Of a stretch of 59,930 bases of DNA, positions 49,887 through 58,549 are shown piece by piece. Positions within the stretch are counted from its first letter, which is position 1, and every line of letters starts with the position of its first letter. This DNA comes from DAOSXA01 sp964526835 (lineage in GTDB: Bacteria > Zixibacteria > MSB-5A5 > GN15 > FEB-12): contig CAZGMK010000022.1 in the NCBI GenBank assembly GCA_964526835.1, positions 1 to 59,930 of the forward strand, written 5' to 3'. Position numbers and translations under genes: made by a program. Below the pieces are notes generated by a model that saw only the letters and a program-made list of their open reading frames with translations, had not been told where the DNA came from and made no database searches.

Positions 49887-51074
49887 ATGGCAGAGAGTCT
49901 TCCCCAGACCCCACAACTTGACGAACTTGAAAAGGGTGGTTGGCCAAGTTTTGTGAGAGAGATCAAGATGGCTGCCGAGACCAATCCCATGGCCAGCGAC
50001 TTGCTGGGCCAGCTCGAGCAGTCATACCAGGAGCGCATCGGCCACTGGAAGCACGGCGGTATCGTTGGCGTCATGGGCTATGGCGGTGGCGTCATCGGTC
50101 GTTACTCTGACCTGCCGGACAAGTGGCCGAACGTTTCCCACTTCCATACGATGCGCATCAACCAGCCGGCCGGCTGGTACTACGACACCAAGGCTCTGCG
50201 AGGCATCTGCGACATCTGGGAGAAACGCGGTTCATCGCTGACCAATCTTCATGGATCGACCGGCGATCTGATTCTCCTGGGCACTAAGACCGCTGAATTG
50301 GAGCCGACCTTCGCCGACCTGGCCAAGATCGATTTCGACATCGGCGGTTCCGGCTCCGACTTGCGTACGCCCAGCTGCTGCTGCGGCATGTCGCGCTGTG
50401 AGTGGGCCTGTTACGACACCATGGCCCTGTGTCATCACCTGACGATGCACTACCAGGACGAGCTTCATCGTCCCGCCTTCCCATACAAATTCAAGTTCAA
50501 GATGTCCGGATGTCCGATCGACTGTGTGGCCTCGATTGCGCGTGCCGATATGTCGATTATCGGTACTTGGCGGGACGAGATCCAGATCGACAAGGATGCC
50601 GTTGCGGAGTACGCCGACAAGGGCGTGGACATAAAGGCCGAGATCGTTGACCTGTGCCCCGGCAAATGCGTCGCTTGGGACGGCAAGGAACTGACTATTG
50701 ATAACAGCTTCTGCAAGCGCTGCATGCACTGCATCCGCGTCCTGCCGAAGGCGCTTCGCCCCGGTAAGGATCGCGGTGCGACCATCCTGATCGGCGCCAA
50801 GGCCCCTATCATTGAAGGCGCTCAGTTGAGCTCGGTCTTCATCCCGTTCATGAAGATGGAAGAGCCCTATGAGGACCTCAAGGAACTGACTGATGCTATT
50901 TGGGATCTGTGGTGCGAGGAAGGCAAGAACCGCGAGCGCGTGGGCGAGTTTATCCAGCGTGTCGGTCTGGCCAACTTCCTCGATGCAATAGGCCTGGAGC
51001 CGGTTCCCGAGATGGTTGCGCAGCCGCGCGACAATCCGTACATCTTCTATCAGCAGGCTGAAGAAGAAGAATAA
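49887..51074 (+). CDS. dsrA: DsrA: dissimilatory sulfite reductase alpha subunit
   Basis: A protein of 395 residues with AAGGAG 6 bp before ATG 49887. GGSGSDLRTPSCCCGMSRCEWA-type residues (about 150-171) and MSGCPIDCVASIARAD (about 206-221) bind the sirohaem-[4Fe-4S] unit. CPGKCVAWDG with FCKRCMHCIRVLPKALRPG (~274-293) is the added ferredoxin domain. It catalyses reduction of sulfite with DsrC as partner. Motifs and the adjacent dsrD fit the bacterial reductive type rather than the reverse type, though direction needs a tree. Confidence 0.96.
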   Translation: MAESLPQTPQLDELEKGGWPSFVREIKMAAETNPMASDLLGQLEQSYQERIGHWKHGGIVGVMGYGGGVIGRYSDLPDKWPNVSHFHTMRINQPAGWYYDTKALRGICDIWEKRGSSLTNLHGSTGDLILLGTKTAELEPTFADLAKIDFDIGGSGSDLRTPSCCCGMSRCEWACYDTMALCHHLTMHYQDELHRPAFPYKFKFKMSGCPIDCVASIARADMSIIGTWRDEIQIDKDAVAEYADKGVDIKAEIVDLCPGKCVAWDGKELTIDNSFCKRCMHCIRVLPKALRPGKDRGATILIGAKAPIIEGAQLSSVFIPFMKMEEPYEDLKELTDAIWDLWCEEGKNRERVGEFIQRVGLANFLDAIGLEPVPEMVAQPRDNPYIFYQQAEEEE

Positions 51075-51156
51075 GAGGAGTTGTGGCGTCGTGATGCCGC
51101 ACGACGTTGCGACAAGACGAGTCGAAAAAACGTAAGCAGAGAATAGAGGTTAGCAA

Positions 51157-52236
51157 ATGGCAGATGTACAGGAACGGCGGACGGACTTTGGCCCGCCACA
51201 TTATGAGCGTTTCTTGCCGCCGATCATCAAGAAGAACTACGGTAAGTGGAAATACCACGAAATCCTGAAGCCCGGCGTCATGGTGCATGTTGGCGAGTCC
51301 GGCGACAAGCTGTACACGGTTCGCGCATCCAGCGGCCGTCTGATCAGTGTGCCGAAGATTCGCATGTATTGTGATCTGGCGGACAAGTATTGCGACGGCC
51401 ACCTGCGCTTTACCAGCCGCCACAATATTGAGTTCCTGCTGACCGATGAGAAGAACATTGATCCACTGATTGCGGATCTCAAGGAAATGGGTCATCCGGT
51501 CGGCGGCATCGGCAATTCCATCACCAGTATCGTCCACACTCAGGGCTGGGTGCACTGTCACTCGGCGGCCACCGATGCCTCGGGTGTCGTCAAGGCTGTC
51601 ATGGACGAACTCATGGAGTACTTCGAGGGGCTCAAACTCCCGGCCAAGCTTCGTATCGCGCTGGCCTGCTGCCTGAATATGTGTGGTGCGGTTCACTGCT
51701 CGGATATCGCAATTCTCGGTGTCCACACGAAGTACCCGCGCATCAATCACAGTCAGGTCAAGAACATGTGCGAAATCCCCAATGTCTCGGCCTCATGTCC
51801 GACCGCCGCGATACGTCCGGCTACGGTCGAGGGCAATCCTTCGGTCGAGATTATGGAAGACCGCTGCATGTTCTGCGCCAACTGCTTTACGGTTTGCCCG
51901 GCGATGCCGATTGCAGACCCGGATGGTGATGGTATCTCGCTGTGGGTTGGTGGCAAGGTATCCAACTGCATCAGCGAACCGAAGTTTTCCAAGCTGGCCG
52001 TTCCCTTCATTCCGAACAACCCGCCGCGCTGGCCGGAGGTCACGACCTGGATCAAGAAGCTGGTCGAGATCTGGGCCGACGACGCTCGCAAGTATGAGCG
52101 CATGGGTGACTGGATCGAACGTATCGGCTGGCCGCGGTTCTTCAACATGGCCGGAATCGAGTTCCAGAGAGAGCACATCGACGATTTCAAACACGCCGGC
52201 CTGACCTATAAGCGGTCGACTCATTTAACCTTCTAG
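51157..52236 (+). CDS. dsrB: DsrB: dissimilatory sulfite reductase beta subunit
   Basis: A protein of 359 residues, 82 bp after dsrA, with GAGG 7 bp before the ATG. GGIGNSITSIVHTQGWVHC and ACCLNMCGAVHCSDIAILG (about 168-186) form the catalytic sirohaem site. DRCMFCANCFTVCPAMPIAD (~238-257) is the ferredoxin domain. Pairs with DsrA as an alpha2beta2 enzyme. Confidence 0.96.
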   Translation: MADVQERRTDFGPPHYERFLPPIIKKNYGKWKYHEILKPGVMVHVGESGDKLYTVRASSGRLISVPKIRMYCDLADKYCDGHLRFTSRHNIEFLLTDEKNIDPLIADLKEMGHPVGGIGNSITSIVHTQGWVHCHSAATDASGVVKAVMDELMEYFEGLKLPAKLRIALACCLNMCGAVHCSDIAILGVHTKYPRINHSQVKNMCEIPNVSASCPTAAIRPATVEGNPSVEIMEDRCMFCANCFTVCPAMPIADPDGDGISLWVGGKVSNCISEPKFSKLAVPFIPNNPPRWPEVTTWIKKLVEIWADDARKYERMGDWIERIGWPRFFNMAGIEFQREHIDDFKHAGLTYKRSTHLTF

Positions 52237-52250
52237 GAGGTATGAATAAA

Positions 52251-52496
52251 GTGGCTAAGACGGTAGACGAAATAGCCAACGACATGTACGAACTGGTCAA
52301 GGAGAACACCGGGGTCAAGAAAATGAAGCCCGGTGACCTCACCAAGGCCATGATCGAGAAGTACGGCGACGAGGTCGACAAGAAGCTGTGCAAAGAGGCG
52401 ATCAAGCAACTGGTTAACTCCGGTCGCTGCGTCTACACCTACTTTGGTGGCAGCTTCCTGGAGCTGCCGCACAGGGAGGGCGCGGCCAACGACTGA
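52251..52496 (+). CDS. dsrD: DsrD: winged-helix activator of DsrAB
   Basis: An 81-residue protein (MAKTVDEIANDMYELVKENT) taken from GTG 52251. An ATG at 52242 is in frame but sits directly on the AGGAGG, while the GTG has proper spacing. The fold is a small winged helix (MKPGDLTKAMIEKYG, CKEAIKQLVNSGRCVYTYFG). DsrD is a marker of reductive sulfite metabolism and has been reported to speed up DsrAB. It is 14 bp after dsrB. Confidence 0.9.
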   Translation: MAKTVDEIANDMYELVKENTGVKKMKPGDLTKAMIEKYGDEVDKKLCKEAIKQLVNSGRCVYTYFGGSFLELPHREGAAND

Positions 52497-52526
52497 ACGC
52501 GTCGCTCGCGGTTTAGTTCGACTGCG

Positions 52527-53966
52527 ATGGGTGTCAACATAGCTCGAATCATTATTGCCGGCCTGTCCGGCGACACGGGTAAGACTGTAGCCAGCCTGAG
52601 CCTCTTGACGGCTCTTCGACGAAAGGGGCTGGCTACTTCCGTCTTCAAAAAAGGCCCCGACTACATCGACGCCGCCTGGCTGTCGTGGGCTGGCGGGGGG
52701 GTGTGCCGTAATCTGGATACTTACATGGTTGATCCGGAACGTGTCACGGCCCGTTTCGCCCGCCACGCTCCCCTTGGCGACATCGCTGTCATCGAGGGCA
52801 ATCGCGGCCTGTTCGATGGTTTCGATGTTGACGGGACCCATTCCAGCGCCGCCCTTGCCGACCTGCTCCGGACCCCGGTTGTTCTGGTCGTCAACGCCAC
52901 CAAGACAACCCGCACGCTGGCGGCTATGGTTCGCGGCTGTCAGGTGTTCGAACCCCGCGTCCAGATTGCCGGAGTTATCCTTAACCGAGTGGCCGGTAAA
53001 CGTCATGCTGAGGTCGCCGGGGTGGCAATCGAAAAGAACTGCGGCATCCCGGTGCTGGGAGTCATTCCCAGACTCGATCACGAAATCGTCCCCGGAAGAC
53101 ATCTGGGGCTGGTGACACCGGCGGAATTCGATACCGACGGTTCGCTGTCGGATCAACTCCACCGGATAGGGTGCGATTATCTGGACATCGAGGCGATTGA
53201 GGAGATCGCGCTGGCGGCCCGGCCTCTTGAAGTCGAGCGGCGCGCGGCGGTCAATACGGCTGCGTCGAACCGGGTCCGCATAGGCTGCTTCTTCGACAGC
53301 GCCTTTACCTTCTATTATCCCGAGAACCTTGAAGCCCTGCAGGCTGCAGGCGCGGAACTGGCGCCGGTCTCATCGCTGGACGATGAGGCGTTGCCACAGG
53401 ATCTGAGCGGCCTCTACATCGGCGGTGGGTTCCCTGAGACTCACGCTGCGCGTCTGGCCGCGAACAGGTCTATGATGCACTCGGTGCAACAGGCTTCGCG
53501 TCGAGGCATGCCGATCTGGGCCGAATGCGGTGGACTAATCTACCTGTCTCGCTCCGTCACGTGGGAGGACAAGTCTTACCGGATGGCCGGTGTCTTTGAT
53601 GTCGACCTGGTGATGAGCGAGCGACCGGCCGGGCACGGGTACGTCGAAGCGGTGGTTGATCTCAGCAACCCGATTCTGAAAGATGGCACGACGATTCGCG
53701 GCCACGAATTCCACTACACACGACCCAACCAAGCACCAACCGATCGAACATGTCTGCGGATGGCTCGTGGAGCGGGAGTCGGAGGCGCTCGCGACGGGCT
53801 GACGCGCGAAGCGACTGTCGCCACGTACACGCACCTGCATGCTGATGGCGTGCCGTCCTGGGCTACGGGCATGGTCGGGGCGGCTCTTCGGTACCGCACC
53901 AAAAGGTGCAGCGCGGGCGCGACTCACCTGGGCAGAGGCGGCACGGTCATTCCGTGCTATCGCTGA
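52527..53966 (+). CDS. dsrN: DsrN: cobyrinic acid a,c-diamide synthase-like sirohaem amidase
   Basis: A protein of 479 residues of the CbiA/CobB family. The P-loop is IIAGLSGDTGKTVASL, VFKKGPDYIDAAWL follows, and a class I glutaminase domain contains the nucleophile Cys in IWAECGGLIYLSRS (~333-346). HEFHYTRPNQAPTD and the family end GMVGAAL are present. In dsr operons DsrN amidates sirohaem to its active form. The last ~25 residues after AALRYRT are atypical and may be extra read-through. Confidence 0.88.
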   Translation: MGVNIARIIIAGLSGDTGKTVASLSLLTALRRKGLATSVFKKGPDYIDAAWLSWAGGGVCRNLDTYMVDPERVTARFARHAPLGDIAVIEGNRGLFDGFDVDGTHSSAALADLLRTPVVLVVNATKTTRTLAAMVRGCQVFEPRVQIAGVILNRVAGKRHAEVAGVAIEKNCGIPVLGVIPRLDHEIVPGRHLGLVTPAEFDTDGSLSDQLHRIGCDYLDIEAIEEIALAARPLEVERRAAVNTAASNRVRIGCFFDSAFTFYYPENLEALQAAGAELAPVSSLDDEALPQDLSGLYIGGGFPETHAARLAANRSMMHSVQQASRRGMPIWAECGGLIYLSRSVTWEDKSYRMAGVFDVDLVMSERPAGHGYVEAVVDLSNPILKDGTTIRGHEFHYTRPNQAPTDRTCLRMARGAGVGGARDGLTREATVATYTHLHADGVPSWATGMVGAALRYRTKRCSAGATHLGRGGTVIPCYR

Positions 53967-54183
53967 GCCCGAACAGGAACTGACGAGGAAAGACGAAGTA
54001 GAAGTTATTTGGAGATATTGACCCTGGACGGCCCGAAGCACTCTCTGTGTCGGGGCAACCGACCGCAGCCACGACCGACCAGGCCGGACATAACTGAACG
54101 GAGAATCCAAGCCGGGCCGGAACAACCGCTGCCGGCGATTATCGCGGCCTTCTGGATTACCCAAGAACTAGGATAGTTTCGCT

Positions 54184-55875
54184 ATGGGTCTATTGGGAAA
54201 GAAGAAGAAGCTGGTTAAGAAGGGCGGGGGCGCCTCTTCACGTGAACAGTCGCCGCTGCGGCCGTATGGCCGACCGAAACCGGCGCCGTGCGGAGCAGTG
54301 GGGTGCCCGAACCATAACCCGATCCGCAAGACGCTGATGACGATAAACAAGCGCCAGGAACTGGGCTTATCGGACGAGGAGGCCTTCACCGAAGCGTGGA
54401 TGGCTTTCGCCGAAAAGCAGCCATTCCCGAGCGTGTGCGGCCGGGTCTGCCCGCATCCGTGCGAGACCGAGTGCAATCGTAAAGACAAAGAAGGCGCCGT
54501 CAACATCAATGCGGTCGAGAGATTCCTTGGTGACTTTGCCCTGGAGAAGGGTCTCAAGCCCCCGATGCTAACCGACGAGAAGCGGTCCGAGAAGATCGCG
54601 ATCGTGGGCGCCGGTCCTGGCGGTCTCGCATGCGCCTACCACCTGGCGCGTCGTGGCTATCCCGTAACTGTCTATGAAGCCTTTCCGAAGACAGGCGGAA
54701 TGCTGCGTTACGGTATTCCGGACTACCGCCTGCCGCAGAATATCCTTGATGCCGAAGTCCAGCGCATAGTCGATATGGGCGTCGAGATCAAGACCAATAC
54801 TTGCGTCGGCAAGGACATCACTATCGACGATCTCAGGAGCCAATACCGGGCCGTCTTCATCGGAATCGGTGCGCACAAGGGCCTCAAGCTGCGCGTCGAG
54901 GGTGAGGACGCCTCGAATGTTATGACCGGCATCGATTTCCTGCACAAGGTCAACGAAGGCGAAAAGGTCGACATCGGCGACAAGGTGGTGGTGATCGGTG
55001 GCGGCGACACAGCCATTGATGCCGCTCGTATCGCACGACGGCTGGGCGCCGAGGCGACTATTCTGTATCGCCGCACCCGCGCCGAAATGCCGGCTATCGA
55101 AGAGGAGATTGTTGGAGCTGAAGAAGAAGATGTGAGGATCGACTTCCTGGCCGCCCCCATCCAGGTGTATTGCGAGAACGGCAAGGCGACCGGGATGAAG
55201 TGCCAGCGCATGGAACTCGGCGAGCCGGACTCCTCAGGACGTCGTCGCCCGGTGCCCATCGACGGCGACACCTATGACCTCGAGTTCACTACCCTGATAA
55301 CGGCTATTTCACAGGAACCGGATTTCACCGGCTTTGACGAGTTCATCGAAGGTCGCGACTGGATCAAGACCGATGACAGATTTGTCACGAAAGTCGAAAT
55401 GTGTCTTGCCGGGGGTGATACCGTCAATCTGGGACTGGTGATCGACGCGATATACCACGGCCGTCGGGCTGCCGAATCGATCCACGAGATGGTGACTTCC
55501 GAGCCGATGCCGGCGGATCCATCCGGAGAGGTGGTTCGTCTGGACAAGATGTACCACTCTTTCTACGAGGAGAGTCAGCGTACCGAGGTTGAGCAGATGG
55601 ACCCGGTCGAACGTATCAAGACCATCGATGCCGAGATCACGCCGACTATGGATGCCGAGAAGGCTCTGCACGCCTCCAGTCGCTGCATGAGCTGCGGCCT
55701 CTGCTTCGACTGCGGCAATTGCTGGTCACTGTGCCAGGACAGTGCCATCGACAAGCCCAAGTCCAAGGGCGGGCCGGTTGTGGGGCGCGATCCCTACAAG
55801 TACAAGCACGATGTCTGCACTGGTTGTAAGAAGTGCGCGGAGAACTGCCCGTGCGGCTACCTTGTTATGGAGTAG
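54184..55875 (+). CDS. dsrL: DsrL: NAD(P)H-dependent iron-sulfur flavoprotein
   Basis: A protein of 563 residues of the GltD family. A basic N-terminus (GLLGKKKKLVKKGGG) leads to Cys motifs CGAVGCPNHNP (~38) and VCGRVCPHPCETECNRKD (~83-100). The FAD motif is IAIVGAGPGGLACAYHLA (~139), the NAD(P) motif VVVIGGGDTAIDAARIAR (~268). Two ferredoxins follow, CMSCGLCFDCGNCWSLC (~501-517) and CTGCKKCAENCPCGYLVM at the end. DsrL transfers electrons between NAD(P)H and DsrAB/DsrC. It lies 217 bp after dsrN, and the presence of dsrL together with dsrD is uncommon in classical sulfate reducers. Confidence 0.88.
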   Translation: MGLLGKKKKLVKKGGGASSREQSPLRPYGRPKPAPCGAVGCPNHNPIRKTLMTINKRQELGLSDEEAFTEAWMAFAEKQPFPSVCGRVCPHPCETECNRKDKEGAVNINAVERFLGDFALEKGLKPPMLTDEKRSEKIAIVGAGPGGLACAYHLARRGYPVTVYEAFPKTGGMLRYGIPDYRLPQNILDAEVQRIVDMGVEIKTNTCVGKDITIDDLRSQYRAVFIGIGAHKGLKLRVEGEDASNVMTGIDFLHKVNEGEKVDIGDKVVVIGGGDTAIDAARIARRLGAEATILYRRTRAEMPAIEEEIVGAEEEDVRIDFLAAPIQVYCENGKATGMKCQRMELGEPDSSGRRRPVPIDGDTYDLEFTTLITAISQEPDFTGFDEFIEGRDWIKTDDRFVTKVEMCLAGGDTVNLGLVIDAIYHGRRAAESIHEMVTSEPMPADPSGEVVRLDKMYHSFYEESQRTEVEQMDPVERIKTIDAEITPTMDAEKALHASSRCMSCGLCFDCGNCWSLCQDSAIDKPKSKGGPVVGRDPYKYKHDVCTGCKKCAENCPCGYLVME

Positions 55876-55938
55876 ATTGACAAGTTTAACAGGAAACTAT
55901 AGCATACCGAGTTGTTTATACTAAACGGAGGTTTGAGG

Positions 55939-56256
55939 ATGCCGATTTTTGAACATGGTGACGTGAAAATCGAAGTCGATGAAGACGGTTTCATGCAGCA
56001 GCCGGATCAGTGGAATGAAGATGTCGCCAGGGCTCTCGCCACGACCGAGGGTGTCGATGAGTTGACCGAAGAGCACTGGAAGCTGGTCAACTATCTGCGC
56101 GACTACTACCTGAAGTTCGGGATCGCCCCGATGATTCGTAAGCTCTGTAAGGAGACCGGTTTCCCGCTCAAGAAGGTCTATGAGCTGTTCCCGTCGGGCC
56201 CGGCGAAAGGCGCCTGTAAGGTCGCGGGTCTGGCCAAGCCGACCGGCTGTGTGTGA
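55939..56256 (+). CDS. dsrC: DsrC: sulfur-carrier protein with both catalytic cysteines
   Basis: A 105-residue protein starting at ATG 55939 (MPIFEHGDVKIEVDEDGFM) with GGAGG 7 bp before it. The C-terminal arm KGACKVAGLAKPTGCV contains CysB (Cys93) and CysA (Cys104), so it is a true DsrC and not a TusE-like relative. It carries the sulfite sulfur as a DsrC trisulfide from DsrAB to DsrK. It is the last gene of the dsrABDNLC operon and is followed by a terminator. Confidence 0.95.
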   Translation: MPIFEHGDVKIEVDEDGFMQQPDQWNEDVARALATTEGVDELTEEHWKLVNYLRDYYLKFGIAPMIRKLCKETGFPLKKVYELFPSGPAKGACKVAGLAKPTGCV

Positions 56257-56313
56257 TCAATCTTCAGCACGTCTCATAACGGCCTGAAGCCGCCATCAGA
56301 TGATGACTGTTTG

Positions 56314-56346
56314 ACCCGGAGAGGTTCTAGCCTCTTCGGGTTTTTG
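56314..56346 (+). terminator. Intrinsic terminator after dsrC
   Basis: The stem ACCCGGAGAGG / CCTCTTCGGGT (one mismatch), with loop TTCTAG, is followed by TTTTT. It is 57 bp after the dsrC stop and closes the dsr operon. Confidence 0.85.
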
Positions 56347-56639
56347 TATATGTGGGTGTGGGTCGCCTCGGGTGCATCAGCGCCATCATTGTGACTTGGT
56401 CGGGTTCCGGCGAGTGCACTGCGGGTGGATGGCCCGGAGCCGTGCTCCGGGTATCCGGGCGCGCGGCCATCAGCACCAAATGGACCAGGAGCGAAGCTCC
56501 GGGGCGCACGTGTCGTCAGTGATCGCAGCGCAGCAGTCCTGTGCCCCGGCAAGATTATGGGCACATAAGCGTCGTTTCCGCGAAAGCCGGAATCCACCCG
56601 GTAGCTGTGGGAGCTTATCGCGGATGGTTGCACACTTCG

Positions 56640-56770
56640 GCATAGATGGCTTGCGAAAATCGTGCTTTCGTGCTATGATCTAGCAGGGAAATCTCGAGAT
56701 GCACATAAGGAAGAAACCCATCCAACGGGACGGACACCAACCCTTTGAAAGGCGACTGCGATGACGAATC
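56640..56770 (+). repeat. Repeated promoter/small-RNA-like element, copy B
   Basis: This is the counterpart of 27821-27955. TTGCGA (56651-56656), 17 bp, TATGAT (56674-56679), then AGCAG, the hairpin GGGA-AA-TCTC, ATGCACATAAG, the hairpin CCTT-TGA-AAGG and GGCGACTGCGATGACGA. Here the element is followed on the same strand by the 56866 gene, so it might be a leader, whereas copy A is not next to a forward gene. Confidence 0.5.
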
Positions 56771-56865
56771 TATCCCGCAGCAACCTGTGGGACACCCACC
56801 TGTATCTGCTTATGCAGCGGTGAGCCCTGGTTGTGTGTTGACCCACATGACTCTTAGGAGGTGGA

Positions 56866-57756
56866 ATGAAGGAAGCACCCGGTTCATGTCGGCGGCCAGC
56901 AGTGTTATTATCGTGCCTCTTGCTCCTACTCACCTCAGCCAGTTTTTGCTCGGATTCAGATAGCGACTCTGGTGCCTCGCATCCCACTGTGGCATGCGAA
57001 TCGGTAAGGGTTGGCACGGGAGCCAATGGTTCAAACACCACTGGCTTGAGACTAGCACAAGACGGCGCCGCATTTACACTGAGGTCACGGGACAAGACTA
57101 GTGGCGTCCAAGCTGATAGGCCGGAGGATTCGCCCAACGCATCTGGTAGTACCAGCTGGGCGAAGAAGCTGCGCTTGGAGTGGATCAATCTAGCGATATT
57201 GTTGGCCGGAGTCTTAGTCGCTTGGGTAGCATATCGCTGGCAGTCACGGCCCGTCCTGAGCTTCGAGATTAGGCCCGGAGGCCCGGATAGCTGGGGGATC
57301 AGGCCAGTAATCCACAACCTTACGGCCACAGATGCGGTGGGCCTTGTTTACTTTCAATTAAGGCATAAGAATACGGGTCAAGATTACGATAAAGATAGAG
57401 GCGCATACTGCGGCAAGTGGATTTGGAACTTCCCGGCTAAGATGGAGATATTTGGCTTCACCGATCTTGGGGAGCAGGTCACAGCCATGGGCATAGAGCC
57501 CAAGGACCTTCACATGGACCCGCTCTTCGTGGAAGTCTACCTGTTTTACCGACGTTGGTACTCAACTAACTGGATGCTCTTGTCGCGCATACGATCCAAG
57601 TTCGCATTCATATACAAGTCTCCTGTCTACAAATGGGAATGTCCCGCGCCAGGCAAATGGATAGCGGTCCCAGCGCATGAACAAGATTGGAAGCCACCAA
57701 CTCCTGAGGAGGGGATCAAGCGACTGAAGGGGCGGGTAAGAATGAGGCATTCATGA
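56866..57756 (+). CDS. Hypothetical membrane-anchored exported protein
   Basis: A protein of 296 residues with TAGGAGGTG just before ATG 56866. Residues ~10-30 are a signal peptide or first helix (AVLLSCLLLLLTSASFCSD). About 30-100 is a low-complexity Ser/Asn/Asp-rich region. One membrane helix follows (WINLAILLAGVLVAWVAYRW, ~106-125), then a beta-rich domain with VLSFEIRPGGPDSWGIRPVI and VEVYLFYRRWYSTNWMLLSR. No known family was recognised. Confidence 0.6.
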   Translation: MKEAPGSCRRPAVLLSCLLLLLTSASFCSDSDSDSGASHPTVACESVRVGTGANGSNTTGLRLAQDGAAFTLRSRDKTSGVQADRPEDSPNASGSTSWAKKLRLEWINLAILLAGVLVAWVAYRWQSRPVLSFEIRPGGPDSWGIRPVIHNLTATDAVGLVYFQLRHKNTGQDYDKDRGAYCGKWIWNFPAKMEIFGFTDLGEQVTAMGIEPKDLHMDPLFVEVYLFYRRWYSTNWMLLSRIRSKFAFIYKSPVYKWECPAPGKWIAVPAHEQDWKPPTPEEGIKRLKGRVRMRHS

Positions 57757-58549
57757 GTCGCGCCCCATGGCTGCGAGTCTGTCAAGGGGACTACTGGGCA
57801 CTGCGCGCTCGAGGCCAAGATGCCTTGCCTGTATGTCTTGAGATAGCGTCGACAAGCAGGCCGGCGATACAATCGCGGATGTATGGAGCACGGGTGCGTA
57901 ACGACCATTTCGAAGCACTGCAGTATCGATTCCTAACGTACTGGCCCAAGGCGTTCAGCTATAATGCACGCCCCGAGCCTCGTATAGCAGAAGCCCCGCG
58001 CTTCTGCCTAAGGCAATTGGCGGGAGCGCGGGGCTCCCGCCCTACTGGTATCAACTATATTGGCATTCTCCGCCAACGAAATCTTCCCGACAAACATTCA
58101 GTTAACGGGGAATGTTGACGATAGAGAAGGGGAGACGAAGACGAAGACCTGTGTTAGCGCAGAAGCGGCGTCATGCCTATAGATGGGTAGGGCCACACTC
58201 TTTTGTCTCGACTGTAGAGGGACACTCCCGCAGCAAGAAGGACTGAGTCAAGCTCCAATCCTAGGAATCTAGGGACGCAAATGCCAGGATGCTTCTTGCT
58301 CGCGTTCTCAACTGGAGAGGCAAGGATGGATAGAGCCCGGTAGACGATCCGTAATGGGAATGGAGTATATCATATATGAGCCAGATATCCGTCGGGGTGG
58401 AATCCCGGAAAGAATGTGAATGAACGTCATCATGGGTTTCAACGGATCCCGATGTCGGGATATCATGCCGCAATGTGGCGGCGTCGCCGCTACAAAGAAA
58501 GCGTCTATCCACTGTCGCGCGAAGGCAAGACGTCGAAAGAACAGTCACA
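57757..58549. other. Apparently gene-free accessory DNA with a double hairpin
   Basis: About 790 bp with no convincing gene. Forward frames of 121 and 63 codons lack ribosome sites and motifs. The region holds two adjacent GC-rich hairpins at 57987-58041. An AT-rich patch at about 58364-58380 could be a promoter for the FkbM remnant. Confidence 0.4.
57987..58041. repeat. Tandem pair of GC-rich hairpins (REP/BIME-like)
   Basis: The first hairpin is GCAGAAGC / GCTTCTGC around a 5-nt loop (57987-58007). The second is GGCGGGAGC / GCTCCCGCC around a 5-nt loop (58019-58041). They are 11 bp apart, with no T-run after either. The arrangement resembles paired REP elements. Confidence 0.5.

Larger units (their letters stand above)
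56257..56865. other. Intergenic region with terminator, dispersed palindrome and repeated RNA-like element
   Basis: After the dsr terminator there is a GC-rich stretch with no convincing frame. At about 56570-56600 the phrase TTTCCGCGAAAGCCGGAATCC resembles short palindromic repeats scattered in many genomes (motif in part: TCCGCGAAAGCCGGAA). From 56640 to about 56770 lies the second copy of the promoter/RNA-like element. The gene at 56866 follows after a further ~95 bp. Confidence 0.45.

Noticed and set aside
56320..56640. Reverse frame of 119 codons after the dsr terminator
   Set aside because: It has a Pro/Arg/Ser-rich composition, runs through the dsr terminator and carries no motif; it looks like a chance GC-rich frame.
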